A DNA stretch of 64,000 nucleotides from NCBI RefSeq assembly GCF_003314975.1, contig NZ_QNRF01000006.1:153458-217457 (forward strand). The letters run 5' to 3'. How positions within the stretch are numbered: the first letter of the stretch is position 1; each line of letters opens with the position of its first letter. A program made the translations under genes and the position numbers. This document shows positions 50,340 to 59,490 of this stretch, in pieces. The DNA is from Marinomonas aquiplantarum. GTDB taxonomy: Bacteria; Pseudomonadota; Gammaproteobacteria; Pseudomonadales; Marinomonadaceae. The notes below the pieces were generated by a model, which worked only from the letters and a program-made list of their open reading frames with translations, ran no database searches and was not told the DNA's origin.

Positions 50340-51605
50340 ATGCGAAAAGTATGTTCCGCTTTACCTAGTTACAAGCTAGCCTGTTTTGCCACATTATTGT
50401 TGGCTGGCATGGCCCAAGCTTCGGACACCTTATATGTCGAAAGCTGGAGAACTGACGACGCAAATATATGGTCTGATACCATTATTCCCGCTTTTAACAA
50501 GCACCATCCAGACATCAAGATACAGTTTTCCCCCACCCCACCGACCGACTACAATTCCGCCTTACAGGCAAAGCTCCAAGCAGGCTCAGCTGGCGACATC
50601 ATTACTTGCCGCCCCTTCGACGCTTCGTTGCAGCTTTTTGACTCTGGTTACCTTGAAAAGCTAAATGGCTTAAAGGGTTTGGAAGACTTTTCTGATGTGG
50701 CGAAAAGTGCTTGGGTAACAGACGATGGTCGTGAGCAATTCTGCTTGCCAATGGCGTCCGTGATCCACGGTTTTATTTATAACAAAGAGATTTTTGAAGA
50801 ACTCAATCTGACGGTGCCAAAAACACAAGACGAGTTTTTTAAAGTGTTGGCCAAAATCAAATCAGAAAGCCGTTATACCCCGTTGGATATGGGCACCGCC
50901 GATCAATGGGAAGCGGCGACAATGGGCTTTCAAAACATTGGACCTAATTACTGGAAAGGAGAAGCCGGTCGTAAAGGTCTGATTGATGGCACCGCTAAGC
51001 TAACGGACCAAGCGTATGTGGATACTTGGAAAGAGTTAGCAAAATGGAAACCTTATTTGGGGCGCGGTTTTGAAGCCCAGAAATATTCAGACTCACAGAA
51101 CTTATTTACGCTAGGTCGGGCCGCCATTTACCCTGCGGGGTCTTGGGATATTCAAACCTTTAATAATCAGGCGGACTTTGAATTTGGTGCCTTTCCACCT
51201 CCCGTCCTAAAACAAGGTGACACCTGTTATATCAGTGACCACACAGACATTGGCATGGGCATTAATGCGGCTTCGAAGCATAAGGAAGCGGCCAAAATTT
51301 TCTTGAATTGGATGGCTTCCGCCGAGTTTGGGGAATTGTTTGCGAATGCAGTGCCTGGCTTCTTCCCACTGTCAAATCACAGTGTTGCGATAAAAGACCC
51401 TGCGGCACAAACCTTTATCAGTTGGCGCCAACAGTGCGAATCCACGATTCGTAACTCGTATCAGATTCTTTCTCGCGGTACACCAAATCTGGAAAACCAA
51501 CTGTGGAACGTCAGTGCTCAGGTTATTAATGGCACCATGACACCAGAGCAAGCGGCCACTGAAACTCAACAAGGATTGGAACAGTGGTACGGACCTCAGC
51601 AGTAA
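50340..51605 (+). CDS. ABC sugar transporter, solute-binding protein (CUT1 family)
   Basis: The 421-residue protein has a signal peptide ending in GMAQA before SDTLYVESWR. The mature part has the extracellular solute-binding fold of CUT1 systems with the typical IYPAGSWDIQTF region near the end. Placed opposite nagBKA, it probably binds GlcNAc or chitobiose in the periplasm. It is the first gene of the importer operon and is followed by a long hairpin and 130 bases before the permeases. Confidence 0.88.
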   Translation: MRKVCSALPSYKLACFATLLLAGMAQASDTLYVESWRTDDANIWSDTIIPAFNKHHPDIKIQFSPTPPTDYNSALQAKLQAGSAGDIITCRPFDASLQLFDSGYLEKLNGLKGLEDFSDVAKSAWVTDDGREQFCLPMASVIHGFIYNKEIFEELNLTVPKTQDEFFKVLAKIKSESRYTPLDMGTADQWEAATMGFQNIGPNYWKGEAGRKGLIDGTAKLTDQAYVDTWKELAKWKPYLGRGFEAQKYSDSQNLFTLGRAAIYPAGSWDIQTFNNQADFEFGAFPPPVLKQGDTCYISDHTDIGMGINAASKHKEAAKIFLNWMASAEFGELFANAVPGFFPLSNHSVAIKDPAAQTFISWRQQCESTIRNSYQILSRGTPNLENQLWNVSAQVINGTMTPEQAATETQQGLEQWYGPQQ

Positions 51606-51677
51606 CATGAATCCTTGATAGAAAGATCGCTGATAGAAAGATGACAGAAAGATGGCTGAATCAGCCGCTGTTCTGTG

Positions 51678-51720
51678 AAATGACAAGGAGACGACCAATG
51701 ACGTCGCCTCCTTGTCATTT
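51678..51720 (+). repeat. 18-bp intercistronic hairpin
   Basis: AAATGACAAGGAGACGAC pairs with GTCGCCTCCTTGTCATTT around a seven-base loop with one mismatch. It has no T tract. It lies between the binding-protein gene and the permease genes, where such stems commonly protect the 3' end of the abundant binding-protein mRNA or partly stop transcription. Confidence 0.7.
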
Positions 51721-51737
51721 ATTGATGAGAGTGAATC

Positions 51738-52673
51738 ATGATGTTTTCCAAACGTACTAAAGAACACAAACCTTTTCCATGGCACCTATGGGTGTTTCTT
51801 GGGCCAGGTTTACTCATTTACCTTACCTTTAGCGTTTACCCTCTTCTCGACACCCTGATTCTCAGTCTTTATGAGGAACAGGCAGGGCAAAGCGAGTTTG
51901 TTGGTTTAAAGAATTTTATCACCTTGGTAACGGATGAAAATTGGTCCTCTGCTTTTTGGAATGCATTGTCCAATAATCTTCAGTTTTTTGCCTTTCATAT
52001 GCTGCTACAGAATCCGATTGGACTGTTATTAGCCGTGTTGCTGAGTTCCCCTAAGTTAAGACTGGCCAGCAGTTATCGAACCCTGATTTTTATGCCAACC
52101 ATGCTGTCTGTGGTGATCATTGGTTTTGTTTGGCAACTGATACTCAGCCCCATTTGGGGAATTTCGGAAGAGTTTTTATACAGCATAGGTTTAGGCCAAT
52201 ACTTTGATGCCTGGCTGGGCAAAGAAGGCAGTGCGCTGGTGACCTTAAGCTTTATTTCCGTTTGGCAATTTGTTGGCATTCCGATGATGCTGATTTACGC
52301 CACCTTGTTGAATATTCCAGATGACATTATTGACGCCAGTACCGTGGATGGCGCCAGCCCCATGCAAACCTTTTTCCACATAAAATTGCCGTTGATTTTA
52401 CCGACCATTGCGATGGTGTCGATTTTAACCTTTGTGGCCAATTTTAATGCCTTTGAACTGATTTATGCGGTAAAGGGAGCTCTCGCAGGGCCGAACTTTT
52501 CGACCGACCTGTTGGGGACCTTTTTCTACCGAACCTTCTTCGGGTTTCAGTTGCAACAAGGTAGCAGCACAATGGGCGCGGCGGTGGCGACCTTGATGTT
52601 CCTAATTATCTTGGTGGGTGTGATGCTGTTCTTGTTTTTTATTCAGCGTCGTATTCAACGCTTCCAGTTTTAA
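51738..52673 (+). CDS. ABC sugar transporter permease 1 (MalF type)
   Basis: The 311-residue inner-membrane protein has about six transmembrane helices and the EAA loop DASTVDGASPMQTFFHIKLP, which contacts the ATPase. It pairs with the second permease to form the channel. Either ATG at 51738 or the next codon may be used, with GAGAG upstream. Confidence 0.9.
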   Translation: MMFSKRTKEHKPFPWHLWVFLGPGLLIYLTFSVYPLLDTLILSLYEEQAGQSEFVGLKNFITLVTDENWSSAFWNALSNNLQFFAFHMLLQNPIGLLLAVLLSSPKLRLASSYRTLIFMPTMLSVVIIGFVWQLILSPIWGISEEFLYSIGLGQYFDAWLGKEGSALVTLSFISVWQFVGIPMMLIYATLLNIPDDIIDASTVDGASPMQTFFHIKLPLILPTIAMVSILTFVANFNAFELIYAVKGALAGPNFSTDLLGTFFYRTFFGFQLQQGSSTMGAAVATLMFLIILVGVMLFLFFIQRRIQRFQF

Positions 52674-52685
52674 AAGGGCCCAATC

Positions 52686-53552
52686 ATGAAATTAATGCAG
52701 GTTTTTTTACCTAAAAACACCTCGGCAGGCCAGATGTCTAAGAGTGTGACCATTCATGGGATCTTACTCGCCTATACTGTCATTGCCTTGTTTCCTATCT
52801 TGATTGTCATTATGAATGCCTTCAAAGACCGTAAGGGGATTTTTCGTGATCCATTGGCCCTGCCAACCAGTGAGACATTTTCACTGGTTGGATTTGAACA
52901 GGTGCTGTTGCGTTCTGACTTTGGCTTGTTTGCTTGGAACAGCTTGCTGGTAACCGTTTTGGCGGTGGGCTTGGTGATTTTGTTGGGCGCCATGGCTGCT
53001 TGGGCACTCACTGAGTACCGTTTTCGGATGAATTTGCTGATTACCTTTTTGTTTGCGATGGGCATCATGATTCCGATTCGCCTCGGTACCGTCAGCATTT
53101 TGCGACTGATAGTCGAACTTAATCTAGTCAACACATTAACGTCATTGGTGCTGGTGTACATAGCGCAGGGCTTACCCTTGGCGGTCTACATTCTGTCTGA
53201 ATTTGTCCGCACGATTCCAAAAGAGCTAGTGGAAGCCGCACGATGTGATGCGGTCAGCGAATACCGTATCTTTTTTAGCATCATCTTGCCCCTGCTGAAA
53301 CCTGCAATGGCAACGGTGGCCGTGTTCACCATGATCCCGATCTGGAATGACCTTTGGTTCCCCTTAATTCTCGCCCCGAGTGAAGAAACAAGGACGATTA
53401 CCCTAGGGGTTCAACAGTTCGTGGGCCAATATGTGACCAACTGGACATCGGTATTAGCGGCGCTGACGATGGCCATTGTTCCGGTTCTGATTCTCTATAC
53501 CATTTTTTCTAGGCAGTTAATCCGTGGTCTGACCAGCGGCGCGGTGAAGTAG
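52686..53552 (+). CDS. ABC sugar transporter permease 2 (MalG type)
   Basis: The 288-residue permease has about six helices and the EAA loop EAARCDAVSEYRIFFSIILP. It follows the first permease after 12 bases and precedes the ATPase after 29 bases, all in one operon. Confidence 0.9.
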   Translation: MKLMQVFLPKNTSAGQMSKSVTIHGILLAYTVIALFPILIVIMNAFKDRKGIFRDPLALPTSETFSLVGFEQVLLRSDFGLFAWNSLLVTVLAVGLVILLGAMAAWALTEYRFRMNLLITFLFAMGIMIPIRLGTVSILRLIVELNLVNTLTSLVLVYIAQGLPLAVYILSEFVRTIPKELVEAARCDAVSEYRIFFSIILPLLKPAMATVAVFTMIPIWNDLWFPLILAPSEETRTITLGVQQFVGQYVTNWTSVLAALTMAIVPVLILYTIFSRQLIRGLTSGAVK

Positions 53553-53581
53553 TCGCTTGATTGCGACTAGAAGGATTTAAT

Positions 53582-54676
53582 ATGGCAAATTTACAACTGA
53601 AAAATATTCAAAAACGCTTTGAAGATGTTGAAGTTCTTCATGGCATTGATCTTGAAGTCAAAGAAGGGGAATTCGTTGTTTTAATTGGCGAATCCGGATG
53701 TGGAAAATCCACCCTGCTGAGGCTGTTATCAGGGTTGGAAGAGATCTCTGAAGGCGATTTGATGATTGATGGTCAGCGAGTCAACACCAACCCCCCTGCT
53801 AAGCGTGGCGTGGCAATGGTGTTTCAGTCTTACGCCTTATACCCTCATATGAATGTGTATAAGAACATGGCGTTTGGTCTCAAAATCGCAGGTCAAAATA
53901 AAGCCTTTATTAAGAACAAGGTGTTGGAAGCGGCCAAAAAACTCAAAATCGATCACCTTTTAGAGCGTTTACCGCGTGAATTATCCGGTGGTCAGCGTCA
54001 ACGTGTGGCAATTGGTCGGGCGATTGTTCGAGAACCTAAAGTATTTTTATTTGATGAGCCTTTATCTAATCTGGATGCGTCTTTACGGGTACAAACACGA
54101 GTAGAGTTGGGTAAGTTGCATCAAGAGTTACAGGCCACGGTGATCTACGTCACACATGACCAAACAGAGGCCATGACTCTGGGCGACAAAATTGTGGTGA
54201 TGAACAAGGGACGCATTGAACAGGTCGGCGCCCCACTTGAACTGTATCATCAACCAAAAACACAGTTTGTGGCGGGTTTTATTGGTTCGCCTAAGATGAA
54301 CTTTTTAACGGGGAAAATCCATCAACAAGGTCCTGAGTCGACGCAAGTCATGTTAGAATCCGGTCGCATTATTAGCGCATCGGTTAACAGCTCAGAGTTG
54401 CATCAAGGGCAAATGGTGACCATAGGTTTGCGTCCCGAGCACTGTACTCAAGCCTCTCTGGACAATCCTTTGACAGGCTCTGTTTCTCTCGTTGAACATC
54501 TTGGTGAAGTCTCTTATGTCTATATGGATTTGGGAGACGAAGGCGAGCTGGTAACAAAAGTAGACGGGGATCAGGCTTTTCAAGCGGGAGACACCGTCTC
54601 CTTTGGTATAGAGCCTCACAAAGTATACGTTTTTGATGAAAATGGTGTCACCTTGGACAGAGTGACGAATGAATAA
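53582..54676 (+). CDS. ABC sugar transporter ATPase (MalK/UgpC type)
   Basis: The 364-residue ATPase has Walker A GESGCGKST, the signature LSGGQRQRVAIGRA and Walker B VFLFDEPLSNLD. A C-terminal TOBE-type regulatory domain holds GLRPEHC. It would energise uptake for the two permeases. The start ATG 53582 has AAGGATTT upstream and gives the usual MANLQLKNI N-terminus; the open frame begins seven codons earlier. Confidence 0.93.
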   Translation: MANLQLKNIQKRFEDVEVLHGIDLEVKEGEFVVLIGESGCGKSTLLRLLSGLEEISEGDLMIDGQRVNTNPPAKRGVAMVFQSYALYPHMNVYKNMAFGLKIAGQNKAFIKNKVLEAAKKLKIDHLLERLPRELSGGQRQRVAIGRAIVREPKVFLFDEPLSNLDASLRVQTRVELGKLHQELQATVIYVTHDQTEAMTLGDKIVVMNKGRIEQVGAPLELYHQPKTQFVAGFIGSPKMNFLTGKIHQQGPESTQVMLESGRIISASVNSSELHQGQMVTIGLRPEHCTQASLDNPLTGSVSLVEHLGEVSYVYMDLGDEGELVTKVDGDQAFQAGDTVSFGIEPHKVYVFDENGVTLDRVTNE

Positions 54677-54747
54677 AGTCACCTAGAAACGGGGGACTCG
54701 GTCATGAATTTAACAGTGGCATGGAGTGTCGATTCAGGAAATACATT

Positions 54748-55503
54748 ATGACGATACATAGAGTGAACGACCTTTTTGGTCCATCTGATGCCCTTAAAAA
54801 GAAGGGCATCCCACTGTATATTCAGGTAAAAAATGCCATTCAAACGGCCATTGCAGAAGAAAGATTAGGGAATGGTGACGTATTACCGCCCGAAAGAGAT
54901 TTGGCGAAATATCTGGATGTGTCCCGAGTGACGATTCGTAAGGCCATTGATGAACTGGTAAAAGAAGACGTTCTGACACAACGTCAAGGCGCCGGAACCT
55001 TTGTCAGTGAGCGAGTGGAACAACCGTTAAATCATTTGCGCAGCTTTACCGAAGTGATGCGCGACAGAGGCAAAGAAACCACCGCCAAATGGCTTGATCG
55101 GTCCCTTGGTGTGCCCCATGACGATGAGCGCCATGCCTTGCAATTGTCACCCGAAGAAGAAGTCGTCCGTTTTTATCGCCTGCGCTATGTGGATGGCAAG
55201 CCAATGGCGCTGGAACTGGCAACCGTGCCCAGTCATTATCTGGATAACCCCTTTGCCATTGAAGGCTCTCTGTATGAGATTCTAGAAGCACAAGGCCGAC
55301 GTCCCGTCAGAGCATTTCAGCGCATTCGAGCCATTACACTGGACGATAACCGCGCCCAGTTATTGGATATTTCTGAACAGGCTGCGGTGCTGTATATTGA
55401 ACGAACCGGTGTCGATAAAGAAGGCACACCGGTCGAATTTACCCGTTCTTGGTTCCCAGGAGACAGCTACGACTTCGTGGCGGAAATTCATGACACTCAT
55501 TGA
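54748..55503 (+). CDS. GntR/HutC-family regulator of the amino-sugar locus
   Basis: The 251-residue protein has an N-terminal winged helix (PPERDLAKYLDVSRVTIRKA, then the wing QGAGTFV) and a C-terminal UTRA ligand domain. Such NagR/NagQ-like proteins repress nag genes and release DNA on binding amino-sugar phosphates. It follows the importer ATPase and probably controls the divergent nag promoters. The start ATG 54748 has AGGAAA upstream; the frame begins nine codons earlier. Confidence 0.9.
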   Translation: MTIHRVNDLFGPSDALKKKGIPLYIQVKNAIQTAIAEERLGNGDVLPPERDLAKYLDVSRVTIRKAIDELVKEDVLTQRQGAGTFVSERVEQPLNHLRSFTEVMRDRGKETTAKWLDRSLGVPHDDERHALQLSPEEEVVRFYRLRYVDGKPMALELATVPSHYLDNPFAIEGSLYEILEAQGRRPVRAFQRIRAITLDDNRAQLLDISEQAAVLYIERTGVDKEGTPVEFTRSWFPGDSYDFVAEIHDTH

Positions 55504-55547
55504 TAGGTCAAAGGCATAAGCCAAACAGATATGATGTGGATTCTGAG

Positions 55548-56051
55548 TCACTGAGAATGTATGAATCTGAGTATCTTTTCGTTCTTAGACTCTATATAGG
55601 TGCTGGAATCAAACTGTCCCCCCACAGATTCAATCATGGCTCTTGATGCTAAATTGCTTTCATAACAATGGACATGTACTTCAGAAATGTCCATTTTGTA
55701 GGCCTTCACTAAGGTTAAATCTAATATTTTCCGACCATAACCTTTGCCACACATAGACGGTCGTACACCCACTCCTATATGACCACCAGCAAAGCGAAGT
55801 GAATCATTTAAAACGTGTCGTAAATGAGAGCAAGCGACCATCTCATTATTTTCAATCAGCCAGAAAGTGGTATTCGGCACAAGGGAATCCGGTAACGCTT
55901 TGCCTTCAGAATAATGCTGTAACAGAGTCACATAGCGAGCAAAATCAGAATAATCAAACGTCAGCGGATAGGGATAAGGGTCTTCATCAGCAAGCTCTTT
56001 AACATAGCGATAAAAACTCTCTTCATACTTTAAACTGGGCGTGACTAACAT
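55548..56051 (-). CDS. GNAT family N-acetyltransferase
   Basis: The 167-residue protein has the GNAT motif A GVRPSMCGKGYGRKILDL and the motif B segment VHCYESNLASRAMIESVGG. The acceptor is not known. It converges with the GntR gene, leaving 44 bases. Confidence 0.86.
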   Translation of the reverse strand: MLVTPSLKYEESFYRYVKELADEDPYPYPLTFDYSDFARYVTLLQHYSEGKALPDSLVPNTTFWLIENNEMVACSHLRHVLNDSLRFAGGHIGVGVRPSMCGKGYGRKILDLTLVKAYKMDISEVHVHCYESNLASRAMIESVGGQFDSSTYIESKNEKILRFIHSQ

Positions 56052-56234
56052 ACACCATCCTTGTCGTTAAATTAACGCATGTTACCAGTGAATTTTGAGT
56101 GGCAATTGAGGGCGAAAATCTTTCCATTTCCCACACACTCCCTCGCCTAATGTCATTTCGACGAGATGCTCATCGCCTCTTTCAACGCTTAACCTATCAA
56201 CCGATGACAAGCTATCTAAGGTGTCAGAGAAGGC

Positions 56235-56720
56235 TTATGCGGGAACCAAGAGTGTCACTTCAGCAAGGGTTCGCAACGGATTTGCATCTATACTGCGTTC
56301 TACTGGTGCCATAAAAGGCACATACACGCACAAAGGCTCGTGCAGACGATTTGAATTATCCCCTACATGGAACGCATTCGGCGCGGGAAAATAATCGGCT
56401 TGATAAGACCACCCCTTAAAAGGCCTAACCGATTCCGACCCACTGGTTCGAGTCAGAACCACACCAAAAGGTGACGCCTCAGGCTGTGCCACTCGCTCCG
56501 CTAAACACATCTCCTTAGCTGGGCCATTTCTGGCTTCCTCCACATCTCGCAGATACAAGATCTCCAACATGCCATTAGCAAACTCAAAACGACGATTCGA
56601 AGTTCCCTGCCCCTTGTGATCCCGGCGAAAGCTTTCTTGCAGACCAAACGCCACCAACAAATCTCCCGCTTGCTCAGGCTGATCAGTCAATATAAAGAAA
56701 TGATCCAACTCGAATCTCAT
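56235..56720 (-). CDS. glyoxalase-like (VOC) protein
   Basis: The protein of 161 residues begins FELDHFFILTDQPEQ and continues with GQGTSNRRFEFANGMLEILYL. Both parts are typical of a widespread VOC/glyoxalase-like group of unknown activity. I use M23 of the longer frame (56720), because this start matches the family; the upstream 22 codons look spurious. Confidence 0.75.
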   Translation of the reverse strand: MRFELDHFFILTDQPEQAGDLLVAFGLQESFRRDHKGQGTSNRRFEFANGMLEILYLRDVEEARNGPAKEMCLAERVAQPEASPFGVVLTRTSGSESVRPFKGWSYQADYFPAPNAFHVGDNSNRLHEPLCVYVPFMAPVERSIDANPLRTLAEVTLLVPA

Positions 56721-56940
56721 ATAAGGTACCGATTCCTTAGTGAATGCATGATTGGTCCATGTAATCAGGCCGTAAAAGCCGTCCAACTGTTTGATTTATA
56801 AACAACTAGCTTATGATATCAACAGCTTAGCTCTTTCTTATCTTCAACATTCTCGCTTTGAGACTTGTGAACCACTCGTTGAATCAAAACGCTCTTCAGA
56901 CAGGCATTTACGTTTGAGAATGAAATATGAAAAAAAACCG

Positions 56941-57285
56941 CTAACCTTGCAGCCTTCTTGCCCAGTTTCCATCATGAGACTGGTCACAATTTTCTTCCGT
57001 ATCGTACGACACATGCCTTTGGATATTTTTCACCTTAATGTCCAAGTCATTAAATTCAGCATGAATTTGTTGCTCAAGTTGTCCACTCAATGAAGACGCT
57101 TTAAACGCCTCAAGATGCTCATTGGTATCAAACACACAAACCACCTTCAGACTCTCAGGAAAGCGATCATAATTCACACTGTGGGTTAACCACTCAAAGC
57201 CATTAAGGCTTTTTAAGGCGGATTCACACACACACGTCAGGGCTAAACGGATTTGATTATCGAGTTTTTTATCGGATTTACGCAT
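56941..57285 (-). CDS. conserved hypothetical protein
   Basis: The 114-residue soluble protein belongs to a conserved gammaproteobacterial group ending with YDTEENC and GNWARRL. It has been mislabelled Fis-like in some genomes, but no helix-turn-helix is visible. The N-terminus with KSDKKLDNQIRLALTCVCE and a central FPESLKVVCVF strand suggest a small alpha/beta fold. The function is unknown. Confidence 0.68.
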   Translation of the reverse strand: MRKSDKKLDNQIRLALTCVCESALKSLNGFEWLTHSVNYDRFPESLKVVCVFDTNEHLEAFKASSLSGQLEQQIHAEFNDLDIKVKNIQRHVSYDTEENCDQSHDGNWARRLQG

Positions 57286-57368
57286 AATACTTTGGGATCA
57301 AGGGGCCGTTAAATTAAGTTAGCGGAATACCCTATTATTAAAGAACCACCTGTGCCTTTGAAGTTAGC

Positions 57369-57389
57369 ATTTAATTTTACTCTAACCCT
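57369..57389 (+). repeat. partial copy of the 59.4-kb palindrome
   Basis: ATTTAATTTTACTCTAACCC with the following T matches the right half of the palindrome at 59414-59457 at 20 of 21 positions. The complementary arm is absent here. The two copies flank the ABC exporter gene. Confidence 0.6.
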
Positions 57390-57522
57390 GAGGATTAATA
57401 TAACGATAGGCTCAAAAATACAGAAAACAGAAATTTTGGACAATAAAGGGCGATGATTTAAATACCTAATGGCCACGAAAAATACCTTATAATATAGGCA
57501 CTCATTAACGCTAGGACAAACA

Positions 57523-59358
57523 ATGAAGCCTGCTGCCGCACCTAAAAATATCGTCGATAAGAACATGTTAGGTGTGTTTCGCTACAGTCGTCGAGCTATT
57601 GAATTAGTGTGGCAAACCTCTCCAGCGCTAACCATTGGTTTGGCAATAGCCACCTTAATTGCGGGTACTGTCCCTGCCGCTATGGCCTATGTGGGGCAAT
57701 TAATTGTCGATGCGGTGGTCGCCGCCATGGCAATGTACCAGCAAGACCAAATTCTGCATTATCAAACCGCACTTAACTATGTTGTCGTTGAAGGCATTTT
57801 GGTTTTAATCATTGCCGCTGCCCAACGCTCGATCACTGCCCAACAGGCCATATTGCAAGGTTTACTAGGGCACAAGGTCAACATGTTAATTCTGGAAAAA
57901 GCCCAGACATTAACACTTTCACACTTTGAGAATTCCGAATTTTACGACAAGCTGGTTCGCGCCCGTCGCGAAGCGTCTAGTCGTCCACTCGCGCTGGTCA
58001 AAAAAACTTTCGCTCTGATCCAAAACGCCATCTCCCTTACAAGCTTTGCCATTTTATTATGGCAATTCTCCCCTTGGGCCCTGGGGTTATTGGTGCTCGG
58101 CGCATTACCCGCTTTTGTGGCTGAAGCCAAATTTTCAGGGGATGCCTTCATCATGTTCCGCTGGCGCTCCCCAGAGGTTCGTCAGCAAAATTATCTGGAA
58201 ACCCTGTTATCTAGGGAAGACAACATCAAAGAAGTACGTCTCTATCAATTAGGCGAGCGTTTCTTACAGCGTTACACGGAAATTTTTCTCAAGCTATTCA
58301 AAGAAAGTAAGCGTTTAATTCTACGCCGTGAAAGCTGGGGATTTACGCTAGGCATCATCAGCACTCTGGTGTTCTATGGTGCTTACGGCTGGATCGTCAG
58401 TGATACTATTATAGGTGCCATTACATTAGGCCAGATGACCATGTATCTGTTGCTATTCAAACAAGGGCAAGGCTCGGTATCCGCTTCGTTAACCTCGATT
58501 AGCGGCATGTACGAAGACAATCTTTACCTATCTAACTTGTATGAATATTTAGAACAAGAAACGCCATCATCACAACAAGGCTTACTGGTCGGCCCAAAGC
58601 CCAACGATGGCATTCGCTTCGAGAATGTCAGCTTTCAATACCCAGGTAGTACAAAACCCGCCCTATCAGCAATCAACCTGCATATTAGACCCGGACATAG
58701 CCTCGCCATTGTCGGCGAAAATGGGTCAGGGAAAACCACCTTAATTAAGCTACTTACTCGCCTTTATAACCCAACTGAAGGGCGAATTTTGCTCGATGGC
58801 TTAGATTTGCTTGAATGGGATGAAACGACCCTATTAAAACGGGTTGGTGTGATATTCCAAGACTTCGTACGCTATCAATTCATTGTCGGTGAAAACATAG
58901 GAGCAGGCGACAATGACCGTTTCAACGATCTAACAGGCTGGCAAAAAGCCGCTGAACTTGGCAAAGCCACCGACTTTATCGACCAATTAGAAAGTGGCTA
59001 TCACACGCAGCTAGGCCGCTGGTTTAAAGATGGACAAGAACTGTCTGGTGGCCAATGGCAAAAAATCGCCCTAGCTCGCGCCTTTATGCGCAAAGAAGCC
59101 GATATACTGGTTCTCGATGAACCCACAGCGGCCATGGATGCCCAAGCAGAGGCCAGTATCTTCCAGCACTTCCAACAACACACCAAAGACAAGATGGCGA
59201 TTTTAATATCCCATCGTTTCTCCACGGTTCGCCTCGCCCACGAGATCATCGTCATGGGTCAAGGTCAAATCAAAGAACGCGGAACCCATGACGCTCTACT
59301 TGCCCAACAAGGTCAATATGCTCACTTATTTTCGTTACAAGCACAGGGCTATCGCTAA
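57523..59358 (+). CDS. ABC exporter half-transporter (permease-ATPase fusion)
   Basis: The 611-residue protein has an N-terminal domain of about six transmembrane helices and a C-terminal ATPase. Walker A is GENGSGKTTL, the signature LSGGQWQKIALARA and Walker B ILVLDEPTAAMD. It would act as a homodimer. The long cytoplasmic extension between helices and the W in the signature resemble peptide or lipid exporter subgroups, but the cargo cannot be told. No partner genes lie next to it. Confidence 0.88.
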   Translation: MKPAAAPKNIVDKNMLGVFRYSRRAIELVWQTSPALTIGLAIATLIAGTVPAAMAYVGQLIVDAVVAAMAMYQQDQILHYQTALNYVVVEGILVLIIAAAQRSITAQQAILQGLLGHKVNMLILEKAQTLTLSHFENSEFYDKLVRARREASSRPLALVKKTFALIQNAISLTSFAILLWQFSPWALGLLVLGALPAFVAEAKFSGDAFIMFRWRSPEVRQQNYLETLLSREDNIKEVRLYQLGERFLQRYTEIFLKLFKESKRLILRRESWGFTLGIISTLVFYGAYGWIVSDTIIGAITLGQMTMYLLLFKQGQGSVSASLTSISGMYEDNLYLSNLYEYLEQETPSSQQGLLVGPKPNDGIRFENVSFQYPGSTKPALSAINLHIRPGHSLAIVGENGSGKTTLIKLLTRLYNPTEGRILLDGLDLLEWDETTLLKRVGVIFQDFVRYQFIVGENIGAGDNDRFNDLTGWQKAAELGKATDFIDQLESGYHTQLGRWFKDGQELSGGQWQKIALARAFMRKEADILVLDEPTAAMDAQAEASIFQHFQQHTKDKMAILISHRFSTVRLAHEIIVMGQGQIKERGTHDALLAQQGQYAHLFSLQAQGYR

Positions 59359-59413
59359 AGGAAATGCAAAAAACATCAAGAGACCAATTTAAGGGGTTAG
59401 GATTTTGGAGATT

Positions 59414-59457
59414 AAAGGGTCAGAGTAAAAATATATTTAATTTTACTCTGACCCTTT
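59414..59457 (+). repeat. 17-bp-arm palindrome (REP-like)
   Basis: AAAGGGTCAGAGTAAAA and its exact complement TTTTACTCTGACCCTTT enclose a ten-base AT loop. Sequences of the GGGTCAGAGTAAAA type recur in gammaproteobacterial genomes, often near Y1 (IS200-like/REP-associated) transposases; none is seen in this window. It lies between the ABC exporter and the methyltransferase and may also work as a terminator. Confidence 0.75.
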
Positions 59458-59490
59458 TAGTTTTTTGCTCTTAGTCTGACTCTTCATTTG

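Noticed and set aside
51678..51720. Full terminator ending the importer operon
   Set aside because: No T tract follows, and permease and ATPase genes that belong to the same importer continue in the same direction.
56791..57093. Plus-strand frame of 100 codons
   Set aside because: It overlaps the conserved 114-residue gene on the other strand and lacks start signals.
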